A stretch of 64,000 nt of DNA from Candidatus Rokuibacteriota bacterium (lineage in GTDB: Bacteria; Methylomirabilota; Methylomirabilia; Rokubacteriales; CSP1-6): the NCBI GenBank assembly GCA_003220495.1, contig QHSP01000023.1, positions 43,886 to 107,885 on the forward strand, given 5' to 3'. Every line of letters begins with the position of its first letter. The first letter of the stretch is position 1. The notes beneath the pieces are model-generated. The model saw only the letters and a list, made by a program, of their open reading frames with translations. It was not told where the DNA came from and did no database searches. Positions 49,587 to 56,773 of this stretch are shown one piece after another. The position numbers and the translations under genes were made by a program.

Positions 49587-50057
49587 CTACGGCGAGAGCT
49601 TCTTGATCTCCGAGAGGATCTTGTCGGGCTCCGGCAACTCCCCTTTGCCATACCGCTCGACGAATCGGACCTTTCCTTCCTTGTCCACGATGAACGTCGC
49701 GCGCACGTTGGCGTTCCAGTCGGGCCAGTAGACGCCGTAGTCCTTGGACACGGTACGGTGGATGTCCGAGAGCAGCGGGTAGTGGCTGATGCCGACCGAT
49801 CGAGCCCAGTTGTCGTGGCTGAAGGGGCTATCCGTGCTGATACCCAGCACCTGGGTATTGGCCGCCTGAAAGTCGCTGATGCGCTTGTCGAAGGCAGGCA
49901 TGCACGTGCTTCAGCCCGGCGTCCAGTCGAGCGGGTAGAACAGGATCACCACGTTCTTGCCGCGGAACTCCGCGAGGCCGACCTCCTTGAGGCCGATCGT
50001 CCTGAGCGTGAAGTCGGGCGCTGTGTCGCCGACGTTGAGCACCTTGTTGTCGCTCAA
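49587..50057 (-). CDS. Selenocysteine-containing peroxiredoxin (in-frame UGA at the catalytic position)
   Basis: 156 residues including one in-frame TGA (49913-49911) read as selenocysteine. Upstream of TGA: VGDTAPDFTLRTIGLKEVGL and FYPLDWTPG; downstream: STCMPAFDKRISDF, VLGISTDSPFSHDNWARSVG, YPLLSDIHRTVSKDYGVYWP, ATFIVDKEGKVRFV. This is a complete AhpC/TSA peroxiredoxin in which the peroxidatic Cys of the FYPLDWTP-x-C motif is replaced by UGA, giving a UxxC pair. A stem-loop at 49901-49879 could be the SECIS. The TTG start at 50057 has AAGGGGGG 8 nt upstream and overlaps the UPF0282 stop (TTGA). Standard gene callers would begin at the Met at 49901 and lose the N-terminus. Confidence 0.8.
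49879..49901 (-). promoter_or_regulatory. Candidate bacterial SECIS hairpin
   Basis: Starting 10 nt after the UGA: AUG pairs with CAU, UG with CG, and CUU with AAG around the tetraloop CGAC, with small bulges (CC and C). The loop G is 22 nt after UGA, inside the 16-37 nt range described for bacterial SECIS elements with a G in the first loop bases. The stem is short, so this is only plausible. Confidence 0.4.
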
Positions 50058-50983
50058 TCCGAGAACCCCCCTTTCGCGAACTTCCGCGGTGTGCGGTCGT
50101 CCATCTTAACACGCGGCACCGGCACTCGCGCCGGGGGCTTGCGCGTGGCGGCCCACGCGCGGTTTCGTCGGCTCTCCAGCGGCGTCACGTCGAGGCCCAG
50201 ATGGGACGCGGCGGTCGCGACCCGATTCGTTTCCCAGAGACGCGCGAATCGCTCGGCGAATCCGGCGTCGCGGAGCGCGTGGTGATCCATGATGACCTTG
50301 CAGCCCGTGGCGTCCATGACGCGGACGAGCTGGTCGATCGCGCGCTCGATCGCGTCGCGGCCGACGTCGCGCTCGAGGTACGACACCGGTCCGGACACGT
50401 AGAGGAGCGTCGGCCGCTGCTGGATGAGGTAGGCGGCGGCGACCGTGGAGGCCGGCCCCTGGAGGTCCGAGGCGAACACGAACCGCTCACGCTCGGCCAG
50501 ATCGACGATCGTCAAGGCCACGATCGAGCCGAAGGGCGTTCCGTCGACGCCGTGCGGCAGCGGAGACGACACGACGAGCTCCAGATCCGCCTCGCGGCGC
50601 CTGGCGCCGTCCGCCCTCTCGACGCGCGCCTGGCCGTCCAGCGCCTTCCAGAGCGCTTCGCCTCGTTGCGCCTGCTTGCCGCTGATCATCCGCCGGGGAT
50701 CCTTGGCGAGCACGATCCGGCCCGCGTACGACGCGGGATCCGACCGGAAGTGGTCCTCGTGGTAGTGACTCACGAAGACGAAGCTCGAGCGTGCCGCGTA
50801 GGCCGAGATGCGATCGTTCGCCCGGCGCAGAGCTTCCCACTCGTCTTCGGTCGGGGGCAACCCGAAGCGCGCGGGCGCCAGGGTCGCGCCGGGGTCGATG
50901 AGGATGCCTGTGCGCCCGACTTCGACGTACGTCGCCATCGACCGCACCCCGAGAGACTCGGCGGCCAGCGGAATGACCTTCAT
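50054..50983 (-). CDS. UPF0282 metallo-beta-lactamase-fold protein (archaeal type)
   Basis: 309 residues. Starts MKVIPLAAESLGVRSMATYV, the signature opening of UPF0282. The metal site HYHEDHF (HxHxDH) is near residue 74; later HHALRDAGFAERFARLWETN and a Lys/Arg-rich tail. Family members are mainly archaeal and their function is unknown; the fold suggests a metal-dependent hydrolase. Start ATG at 50983; its stop overlaps the TTG start of the selenoprotein by 4 nt, so the two are coupled. A fresh look at possible redox or nucleic-acid roles is justified only by this pairing. Confidence 0.87.
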   Translation of the reverse strand: MKVIPLAAESLGVRSMATYVEVGRTGILIDPGATLAPARFGLPPTEDEWEALRRANDRISAYAARSSFVFVSHYHEDHFRSDPASYAGRIVLAKDPRRMISGKQAQRGEALWKALDGQARVERADGARRREADLELVVSSPLPHGVDGTPFGSIVALTIVDLAERERFVFASDLQGPASTVAAAYLIQQRPTLLYVSGPVSYLERDVGRDAIERAIDQLVRVMDATGCKVIMDHHALRDAGFAERFARLWETNRVATAASHLGLDVTPLESRRNRAWAATRKPPARVPVPRVKMDDRTPRKFAKGGFSD

Positions 50984-50999
50984 GGCTTACCGGCTCTCG

Positions 51000-51761
51000 C
51001 TAGATGCAGCGGCCGCCGTCGACTTCGACGCACGTGCCCGTGATCATCGCCGCGTCGTCGGAGGCGAGAAACACGGCGGTGCGCGCCAGGTCCTCCGGCT
51101 GGTTGAGTCGGCCGAGCGGGACCGTGGCGACGTAGCGGGCGCGGCCTTCGTCGTCCACCACGCGCTTGCCCATGAACGCGGGAAGCATCGGTGTCTCGGT
51201 GGCGACCGGCGCGATCGAGACCACCCGGACGCCATGGCTCGCCGCCTCGAGCGCCAGGCTCTTGGTCAAGGTGACGACGGCTCCCTTCGAGGCCGCGTAC
51301 GCCTGCACGCCGGGTCGGGGTCTGATGGCCGCGGTCGACGCCGTGATCAGGAATACTCCGCGCCGCTGCTTCTTCATCGGCGGCATCGCGTACTTCGCGC
51401 CCAGCCAGACGCCCTTCACGTTGACCGCCATGATCCGATCGAAGAGCGCCTCGTCCACGTCCTCGACGTTCTCGGGCGACTGCGGAACGCCCGCGTTGGC
51501 GAAGAAGACGTCGAGCCGGCCCCACCCGGTGAGCGCCTTCTCGACGATCATCTGGTTGTCAGCGGCTCGGGTGACGTCGGCCCGCACCGCGAGGGCCTGA
51601 CCGCCGGCCTTCTCGATCTGCTCGACCGTGGATTTCGCGCTCGCCTCGTTCAGGTCGACCACGACCACGCGAGCCCCTTCCTTCGCCATCGCCAGCGCGG
51701 AGGCCGCGCCGATACCCGAGCCCGCACCGGTGATCACCGCGACCCTTCCGTCGAGTCTCAT
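51000..51761 (-). CDS. Short-chain dehydrogenase/reductase
   Basis: 253 residues. The glycine-rich NAD(P) loop TGAGSGIGAASALAMAKEG is near residue 11, and DLN after the second strand suggests NAD preference. The catalytic tetrad is visible as N (FFANAG), S (ITASTAA), Y and K (YAASKGAV). The C-terminal PLGRLNQPEDLARTAVFLAS and TGTCVEVDGG are typical classical-SDR ends. Substrate cannot be predicted. It lies between UPF0282 and the alkyltransferase-like gene on the same strand. Confidence 0.93.
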   Translation of the reverse strand: MRLDGRVAVITGAGSGIGAASALAMAKEGARVVVVDLNEASAKSTVEQIEKAGGQALAVRADVTRAADNQMIVEKALTGWGRLDVFFANAGVPQSPENVEDVDEALFDRIMAVNVKGVWLGAKYAMPPMKKQRRGVFLITASTAAIRPRPGVQAYAASKGAVVTLTKSLALEAASHGVRVVSIAPVATETPMLPAFMGKRVVDDEGRARYVATVPLGRLNQPEDLARTAVFLASDDAAMITGTCVEVDGGRCI

Positions 51762-51785
51762 GCTCCAGCCTCCAAGCGTCTGTCG

Positions 51786-52160
51786 TTACGAGCGTAGTTC
51801 GACCAGCGCGTCGGCGTCGAAGCCCCGACGGCGGGGGGCGCGCGCCACTGCGCGGCGCCCAGCGGCGCCACCGTCCCATCGGAAGCGGCGCAGGATGACT
51901 CGGCCGCGCCGGAACAGGACGCCTTCCTGCTCGAGTCGGATCCGCTGCGTCACCATGCCCGTCATCCGCGCGCGACGGCTGATGCCGCCCTGCGCATTGA
52001 CGACGCGGTGCCAGGGAACGCCGTCGGCCTTGCTCATGACCCGCCCCACCGCGCGCGCCGAGCGCGGCTTCCCGGCAAGCGCCGCCAGCTGGCCGTAGGT
52101 CGCGACGCGGCCGCGCGGGATCCGCGCGACGAGCGCGAGCACGGCCGCATCGAATTTCAC
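51786..52160 (-). CDS. Alkyltransferase-like (ATL) DNA-binding protein
   Basis: 124 residues related to the DNA-binding domain of O6-alkylguanine-DNA alkyltransferase: VLALVARIPRGRVATYGQLA, RAVGRVMSKADGVPWHRVVN. The Ogt active-site PCHRVV is replaced by PWHRVV, so it cannot accept an alkyl group; such ATL proteins flag alkyl lesions for nucleotide excision repair. GTG start at 52160 overlaps the ABC exporter stop (GTGA). The C-terminus is Arg-rich. UvrB and UvrC are encoded elsewhere in this window. Confidence 0.85.
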   Translation of the reverse strand: MKFDAAVLALVARIPRGRVATYGQLAALAGKPRSARAVGRVMSKADGVPWHRVVNAQGGISRRARMTGMVTQRIRLEQEGVLFRRGRVILRRFRWDGGAAGRRAVARAPRRRGFDADALVELRS

Positions 52161-53950
52161 GCCGACGCCGCGCCGGTCTGCAGCTCGTAGAGCCTCGCGT
52201 AGAGGCCGCCGTGCCGCAGGAGCTCGGCGTGAGTGCCGTCCTCGTGGACGCGTCCGCGGTGCAAGACTAAGATTCGATCGGCGGCGTGCACCGTCGAGAG
52301 TCGATGCGCGATCGTGATACTCGTACGCCCCGCGAGAAGTCCAGTCATCGCCTGCCGGATGAGCGCTTCGGATTCGGGATCGACGCTCGACATCGCTTCG
52401 TCCAGGACGAGAACGGCCGGATTGTACACGAGGGCTCGGGCGATGGCCAGCAGCTGGCGCTGTCCGTGCGAGACGTTCGCGCCGCGCTCGCCCAGCAGCT
52501 CGCCGAGCCCGCGCGGCAGCTCGGTGACGAAGCCCGCGCGCGACGTCTCGATCGCCCGCGCGAGGTCCGCCGGGGACACGGCCCCGTCGGCGCCCAGCCG
52601 CAGATTCTCCTCGATGGTGCCCGCGAACAGCACGCTGTCCTGGAAGATGATGCCGACGTGGCGACGCAGGCCCGCCAGATCCCACTCGCGAACATCGACG
52701 CCGTCCACCAGGACCCGCCCCTGCCGGACGTCGTAGGATCGGTTCAGCAAGCGGGCGCAGGTGGTCTTGCCTTCACCGGTCGCGCCGACGATCGCGACAC
52801 GCTCCCCGGGCGCCACGCTGAACGAGCAGTCGCGCAGCACCCAGTCGTCTCCGTCGTACGCGAACCACACCGAGTCCAGCTCGACCGCCGGAGCGCCCGT
52901 CCGCGCGGGTCGCGGACGCGGCGCCGCGGGCGACACGATCGCCGGCGCGCGGTCCAGGAGGCCGAAGATCCGCTCGGAAGACGCCATCGCCCATTGCATC
53001 ACGGTGTACTTCGCGCCGAGATCGCGGATAGGCAGGAAGAAGCGGTTGGTGTACTGGATGAACGCGACCAGGGCGCCGAAGGTCAGGGACTCGGCGATGA
53101 TCCGGCCGCTGCCGTACCAGATCAGGAGCGCGAGCGCGACCGACCCGAGGGCCTCGACGACCGCGTAGAGCGACGCTTCCCACCGCGTCGAGCGGAAGAG
53201 CGCTCGCCGATACTCGGTGTTGAGCCCGCGGAACCGCTCGCGCTCGTCGCGCTCGCGCACGAAGAGCTGCACGACCGTCATGCCCTGGAGCGATTCCTGG
53301 AGAAACCCGTTGAGGCGCGCCAGGCGCCGGCGCACCTCGCGGTAGGCGTCGCGGGCGTTCAGCCGGAAGTACGTGGCCACGACCAACAAGATCGGCATCA
53401 AGGAGAACGTCACCAGCGCCAGGCGCCAGTCGATCCAGAGCATCACGATCACGACGCCGGTGAGCGTGACGAGGTCGGCCACGACGGCGAAGAGGCCGCT
53501 CGTGAACGCCTCGCTGACCGCCTCCACGTCATGGAGCACGCGCGTCATCAGTCGTCCCACCGGATTGTGGTCGAAGAAGCGCGCCTCCAGCCGCAGGAGG
53601 TGATCGAAGATCGTCTCGCGCAGATCGTGGATCACGCGCTGGCCGGTGAGCTGCATCAGGTAGGCCTCGACGGTTCGAAGCGCGTAGAGGACGGCGAGCA
53701 CGGCGATGTACAGCCCGGCGACCCACGTCAGACCGACCCAGTCCGATCGCAAGATGTGCTCGTCGATCGCGACCTTCAGGAGCCACGGCTGGGCGAGCTC
53801 GACGACCGCGACCAGCGGGAAGAGGAGCAGCGACCCGGTGATGAGCCCGCGATGCGGTCGCGCGGCCTCCATGAGCCGGGCGGCCAGCCGCCGGTCGAAC
53901 GCGCGGCCGAGCTGCTCCTCGGCTTCGGGGTCGTAGAGCGAATCAGGCAC
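52157..53950 (-). CDS. ABC exporter half-transporter (MsbA/LmrA-like), second subunit
   Basis: 597 residues: an exporter transmembrane domain with six helices (residues about 45-320, including VIHDLRETIFDHLLRL), then a nucleotide-binding domain with Walker A VGATGEGKTTCARLLNRS near 390, Q-loop IFQDSVLFAGTIEENLRLG near 438, signature VSHGQRQLLAIARAL near 493, Walker B VLVLDEAMSSVD near 515 and H-loop IAHRLSTV near 548. The signature reads SHGQ rather than the usual SGGQ, and the Walker A contains Glu for Ser. Both suggest a heterodimer with a degenerate site, paired with the neighbouring gene. Confidence 0.92.
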   Translation of the reverse strand: MPDSLYDPEAEEQLGRAFDRRLAARLMEAARPHRGLITGSLLLFPLVAVVELAQPWLLKVAIDEHILRSDWVGLTWVAGLYIAVLAVLYALRTVEAYLMQLTGQRVIHDLRETIFDHLLRLEARFFDHNPVGRLMTRVLHDVEAVSEAFTSGLFAVVADLVTLTGVVIVMLWIDWRLALVTFSLMPILLVVATYFRLNARDAYREVRRRLARLNGFLQESLQGMTVVQLFVRERDERERFRGLNTEYRRALFRSTRWEASLYAVVEALGSVALALLIWYGSGRIIAESLTFGALVAFIQYTNRFFLPIRDLGAKYTVMQWAMASSERIFGLLDRAPAIVSPAAPRPRPARTGAPAVELDSVWFAYDGDDWVLRDCSFSVAPGERVAIVGATGEGKTTCARLLNRSYDVRQGRVLVDGVDVREWDLAGLRRHVGIIFQDSVLFAGTIEENLRLGADGAVSPADLARAIETSRAGFVTELPRGLGELLGERGANVSHGQRQLLAIARALVYNPAVLVLDEAMSSVDPESEALIRQAMTGLLAGRTSITIAHRLSTVHAADRILVLHRGRVHEDGTHAELLRHGGLYARLYELQTGAASA

Positions 53951-55829
53951 GCGCGATCTCCTCCTCTAGCTGCTGGATGCGCCAGAGGCGCGCGTAAACG
54001 CCGGCCCGGCCCAGGAGCTCCTCGTGGCGGCCGCTCTCGATCACGCGTCCGGCCTCGAGGACGACGATGCGGCCGGCCGTGCACGCGGCGCGGAGCCGGT
54101 GCGTCATCAGCAGCACCGTGCGCCCGGAGAGAGCGCGCCGGAGATTCGCGAGAATCTCCTCCTCCTTCGCCGCGTCGACGGAGGCAAAGGCGTCGTCGAG
54201 CACGAGCACCGGCGCCTCGCCGGCCAGCGCCCGCGCCAGGGTCACCCGCTGGCGCTGGCCGCCCGAGAGCGTCAAGCCGCGCTCGCCGACGACCGCGTCG
54301 AATCCCGCGGCGAACTGCTCGACTTCGTCGGCGACTCCGGCGGCCACGGCGGCCGTGTGGAGCTCATCGCGCCCCACCCCCTCGCGGCCGAGGGTGATGT
54401 TGTCGGCAATGGAACGCGAGAAGAGGAAGCCCTCCTGCGGCACGTAGCCGATCCCGGCCCGCAGGGTGTCGAGCGACAGCTCCCTCACGTCGCGTCCACC
54501 GAGGAACACCGTCCCGGGCGGTGGCTCCCAGAGCCGCGCCAGCAGGAGCCCGAGCGTCGACTTGCCGCTTCCGGTCGCGCCGACCACGGCCACCGTCTCG
54601 CCGGGCGCCACCTCGAAGCTCACGTCGCGGAGCGCCGGCTGGCGGTCGGCGTACGCGAACGTGAGGTGCGAGAACCGGATGCCGGGCGTGGTTGTCGTCG
54701 CGGGGTTGGTTGTCGCGGGGTTGGTTGTAGCGGGGTCCGTGAGGCCGGATTGGACCGAGGGTGGCCTGAGAAGGGCGCGAGCCGGCTCCGGTATGCCCGC
54801 TCTTCCGCTGGTGTTGGATTCTTCGACGATTTCGAGGATGCGTGCCATCGAGGTCAGGCCGCGGCGCACCGTCGAGAGGGTCCAGCCGAGGGCCAGGGTG
54901 GGCCACGTGAGATAGGCCAGATAGCCGTTGAACGCCACCAGCGCGCCGAGGGTCAGCCGGCCGTCGACCACGGCTCGGCCTCCCGCCCAGAGCACGATCA
55001 AGGTCCCGATCCCGGCGATCAGTCCCATCAGCGGCGAGAATCCCGCCTCGGTCCGCGCGAGGGCCAGACTCAGCCGCAGATACTCGCCGTTGGCGCGACC
55101 GAAGTCGGCGCGGGCGCGCGGCTCGAGCGTGTAGGCGCGGACCACGGCCATGCCGGCCACGTATTCTTGAACGCGCTCCGTGAGGACACTGAGCTGGTTC
55201 TGGGCCGCCTCGGTCCGCTCGTTGACCCTGAGGTTGAAGCGCCGGGCCAGGACGATCAGGATCGGAGAGGGCGCCAGCGACCAGAGGGTCAGCCACGGAT
55301 CGACGGCGAGCATCGCGGCCAGCACGCCGACGAAGGCGAACGTCGTCGACACCAGGCTGATCGTGCCGAAGCCGAGGAGCGACCGCACCGCGGTGATGTC
55401 GCTCGTGGAGCGCGCCATCAGGTCGCCCGTCGAATGCGTCGCATAGAAGCGCGGGGGGAAGCTCTGCAGGGCCGCGAACAGATCCGTGCGGATCTCCGAC
55501 TCGATGCGCTGGCAGCCGCCCGTGATCGCGAAGCGCGAGCCCAGCCGCGCCAGGCCGTTGACGACGGCGGAGAGTGCGATCAGCGCGACGAAGTATCCCA
55601 CCGGCGCCGAGGCCGCGTCGGCCTGGAGGCCGTCGATCGCGCGCTTCACCGTCCAGGGGATCGTGAGCGAGGCGTAGGTGCCCACGCCCAGGCACGCGAT
55701 GCCGAATCCGTAGCGCGCTCGATAGCGCCAGACGTAGCGCCAGGCCGCGCGAGCGGGCGAGCTGCGCGCTGCAGGCGGTCGCGGGGCTGGGGCCCCGCCG
55801 GCCGAGGCGCGACCATGGATCGAAGTCAG
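53943..55829 (-). CDS. ABC exporter half-transporter, first subunit; CTG start and repeat-bearing linker
   Basis: 628 residues. Six-helix transmembrane domain starts near residue 45 (ARYGFGIACLGVGTYASLTI), and the nucleotide-binding domain shows Walker A VGATGSGKSTLGLLLARL, signature LTLSGGQRQRVTLARAL, Walker B VLVLDDAFASVD (Asp instead of the catalytic Glu) and H-loop MTHRL. No ATG, GTG or TTG is available before TM1. The only sensible start is CTG at 55829, which follows GGGGAGG and overlaps the panE stop (CTGA), like other pairs here. The N-terminus includes a copy of a 34 bp dispersed repeat (GRASAGGAPAPRP). Its linker to the ATPase domain carries another repeat-like insertion and a TTNPA tandem repeat. 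Likely partner of the 52157 gene. Confidence 0.85.
   Translation of the reverse strand: MTSIHGRASAGGAPAPRPPAARSSPARAAWRYVWRYRARYGFGIACLGVGTYASLTIPWTVKRAIDGLQADAASAPVGYFVALIALSAVVNGLARLGSRFAITGGCQRIESEIRTDLFAALQSFPPRFYATHSTGDLMARSTSDITAVRSLLGFGTISLVSTTFAFVGVLAAMLAVDPWLTLWSLAPSPILIVLARRFNLRVNERTEAAQNQLSVLTERVQEYVAGMAVVRAYTLEPRARADFGRANGEYLRLSLALARTEAGFSPLMGLIAGIGTLIVLWAGGRAVVDGRLTLGALVAFNGYLAYLTWPTLALGWTLSTVRRGLTSMARILEIVEESNTSGRAGIPEPARALLRPPSVQSGLTDPATTNPATTNPATTTTPGIRFSHLTFAYADRQPALRDVSFEVAPGETVAVVGATGSGKSTLGLLLARLWEPPPGTVFLGGRDVRELSLDTLRAGIGYVPQEGFLFSRSIADNITLGREGVGRDELHTAAVAAGVADEVEQFAAGFDAVVGERGLTLSGGQRQRVTLARALAGEAPVLVLDDAFASVDAAKEEEILANLRRALSGRTVLLMTHRLRAACTAGRIVVLEAGRVIESGRHEELLGRAGVYARLWRIQQLEEEIARA
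54688..54735. repeat. Tandem 15 bp repeat in the exporter linker
   Basis: Two copies of a 15 bp unit (54706-54720 TTGGTTGTCGCGGGG; 54721-54735 with one change) follow an 18 bp variant. They encode the Pro-Ala-Thr-Thr-Asn repeats between the membrane and ATPase domains. Confidence 0.7.
54757..54808. repeat. REP-like element, copy B (inside the ABC exporter coding sequence)
   Basis: Shares the ordered blocks GAGGGTGGCCTG, GGGCGCG, GGCTCCG, TA and GCCCG with the intergenic copy at 21875-21925. In the gene it encodes part of the linker (SGRAGIPEPARALLRPPSV), adding about 30 residues between the transmembrane and ATPase domains. Confidence 0.45.
55778..55811. repeat. 34 bp GC-rich dispersed repeat, copy 2
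   Basis: Identical over 34 bases to 34554-34587. Here it lies within the N-terminal coding part of the ABC exporter and encodes GRASAGGAPAPRP. Confidence 0.7.
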
Positions 55830-56746
55830 CCGCGCCTCCCCGCCGCGTGCGGCGCGAGGGCCCCGTAGACGGCGAAGATCGTGGGAGTCGGCACGCCGAG
55901 ACGCTCGCCCAGACGCGCCGCGTGCCCGTGCAGCGCCTCGAGCTCGAGCCGTCGTCCCTGGAGCAGGTCCTGAGCGAGCGAGGCCCGGTTGCCGGGGGGA
56001 ATGGTCTCGGCGAACTTCATGATCTGCTCGACGGCGTCGTTCGCGAGGTCGACGCCGGCGGCGCGCGCCAAGGCCGCGACTTCCTCGACGATCGTGCGGA
56101 ACAATCGCCAGGTGGCCGGCGTGTCGCGAATGACCCCGAGCGTCTCGCGCGTCACGGCGGTCGTTCCGCCGACCGCGCAGATCAGGAGGTACTTCTCCCA
56201 CAGCGCCCGGCGGATCGTCTTGGACAGCTCGACCGGAATCTCCGCGTGCGCGAACGCGTCGCGCAGCCGCTCGCCCCGCTCGCTGACCCGTCCGTCCAGC
56301 TCGCCGAAGATGATGCGGCCCGCGGCCTGATGCCGGATCACCCCGGGCGATTCGATCGTCGCGAACACCTGCGCGACGCCGCCCATCGCGCGCCCGGCGC
56401 CGAGCGTCGCGTCGATCCTGTCCTCGTTGTCCACGCCGTTCTGGAGCGAGAGCACGGCGGTGTCGGGCCCGAGGATCGACCAGAGGCGCGCCGCCGCATC
56501 GTCGGTGTCGAACGACTTGACGCAGAAGAGCACGGCGTCCGCCCGGTCGACGCCTTCGAGGCGCTCGACGACCGCGGTGCGCACCACGGTGTCGCCCTCG
56601 ATCGCCGACCGGATCGCGAGGCCCGAGCGTTTGAGCGCCTCGAGATGGGCGCCGCGCGCGACCAGGGTCACCCGCTCGCCGGCGCGCTGGAGCTTCGCGC
56701 CGAAATACCCGCCGACACCGCCGGACCCCATCACCACGATGTGCAC
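55826..56746 (-). CDS. 2-dehydropantoate 2-reductase family protein (ApbA/PanE)
   Basis: 306 residues. N-terminal Rossmann loop MGSGGVGGYFGAKLQRAGE, then VARGAHLEALKRSGL, VLFCVKSFDTDD, LSLQNGVDNEDRI and GGVAQVFATI are the ketopantoate reductase signatures; the helical C-terminal half contains WEKYLLICAVGGTTAVTRET with the catalytic Lys. It would reduce ketopantoate for pantothenate (CoA) synthesis, or a related 2-ketoacid. Start codon is GTG at 56746, 7 bp from a symmetric TATGATA. Overlaps the exporter start by 4 nt. Confidence 0.88.
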   Translation of the reverse strand: MHIVVMGSGGVGGYFGAKLQRAGERVTLVARGAHLEALKRSGLAIRSAIEGDTVVRTAVVERLEGVDRADAVLFCVKSFDTDDAAARLWSILGPDTAVLSLQNGVDNEDRIDATLGAGRAMGGVAQVFATIESPGVIRHQAAGRIIFGELDGRVSERGERLRDAFAHAEIPVELSKTIRRALWEKYLLICAVGGTTAVTRETLGVIRDTPATWRLFRTIVEEVAALARAAGVDLANDAVEQIMKFAETIPPGNRASLAQDLLQGRRLELEALHGHAARLGERLGVPTPTIFAVYGALAPHAAGRRG

Positions 56747-56752
56747 GACACG

Positions 56753-56759
56753 TATGATA
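56753..56759. promoter_or_regulatory. Symmetric -10 element between panE-like and suhB-like genes
   Basis: TATGATA gives TATGAT towards the phosphatase (15 bp before its ATG) and TATCAT towards the reductase (7 bp before its GTG). The divergent gap is only 27 bp. Confidence 0.4.
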
Positions 56760-56773
56760 CATTGCGCGGCAGC

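Noticed and set aside
49828..50112. A 94-codon minus-strand frame crossing the UGA of the peroxiredoxin
   Set aside because: It is a shifted frame with no homology; the peroxiredoxin reading with UGA as selenocysteine explains the region better.
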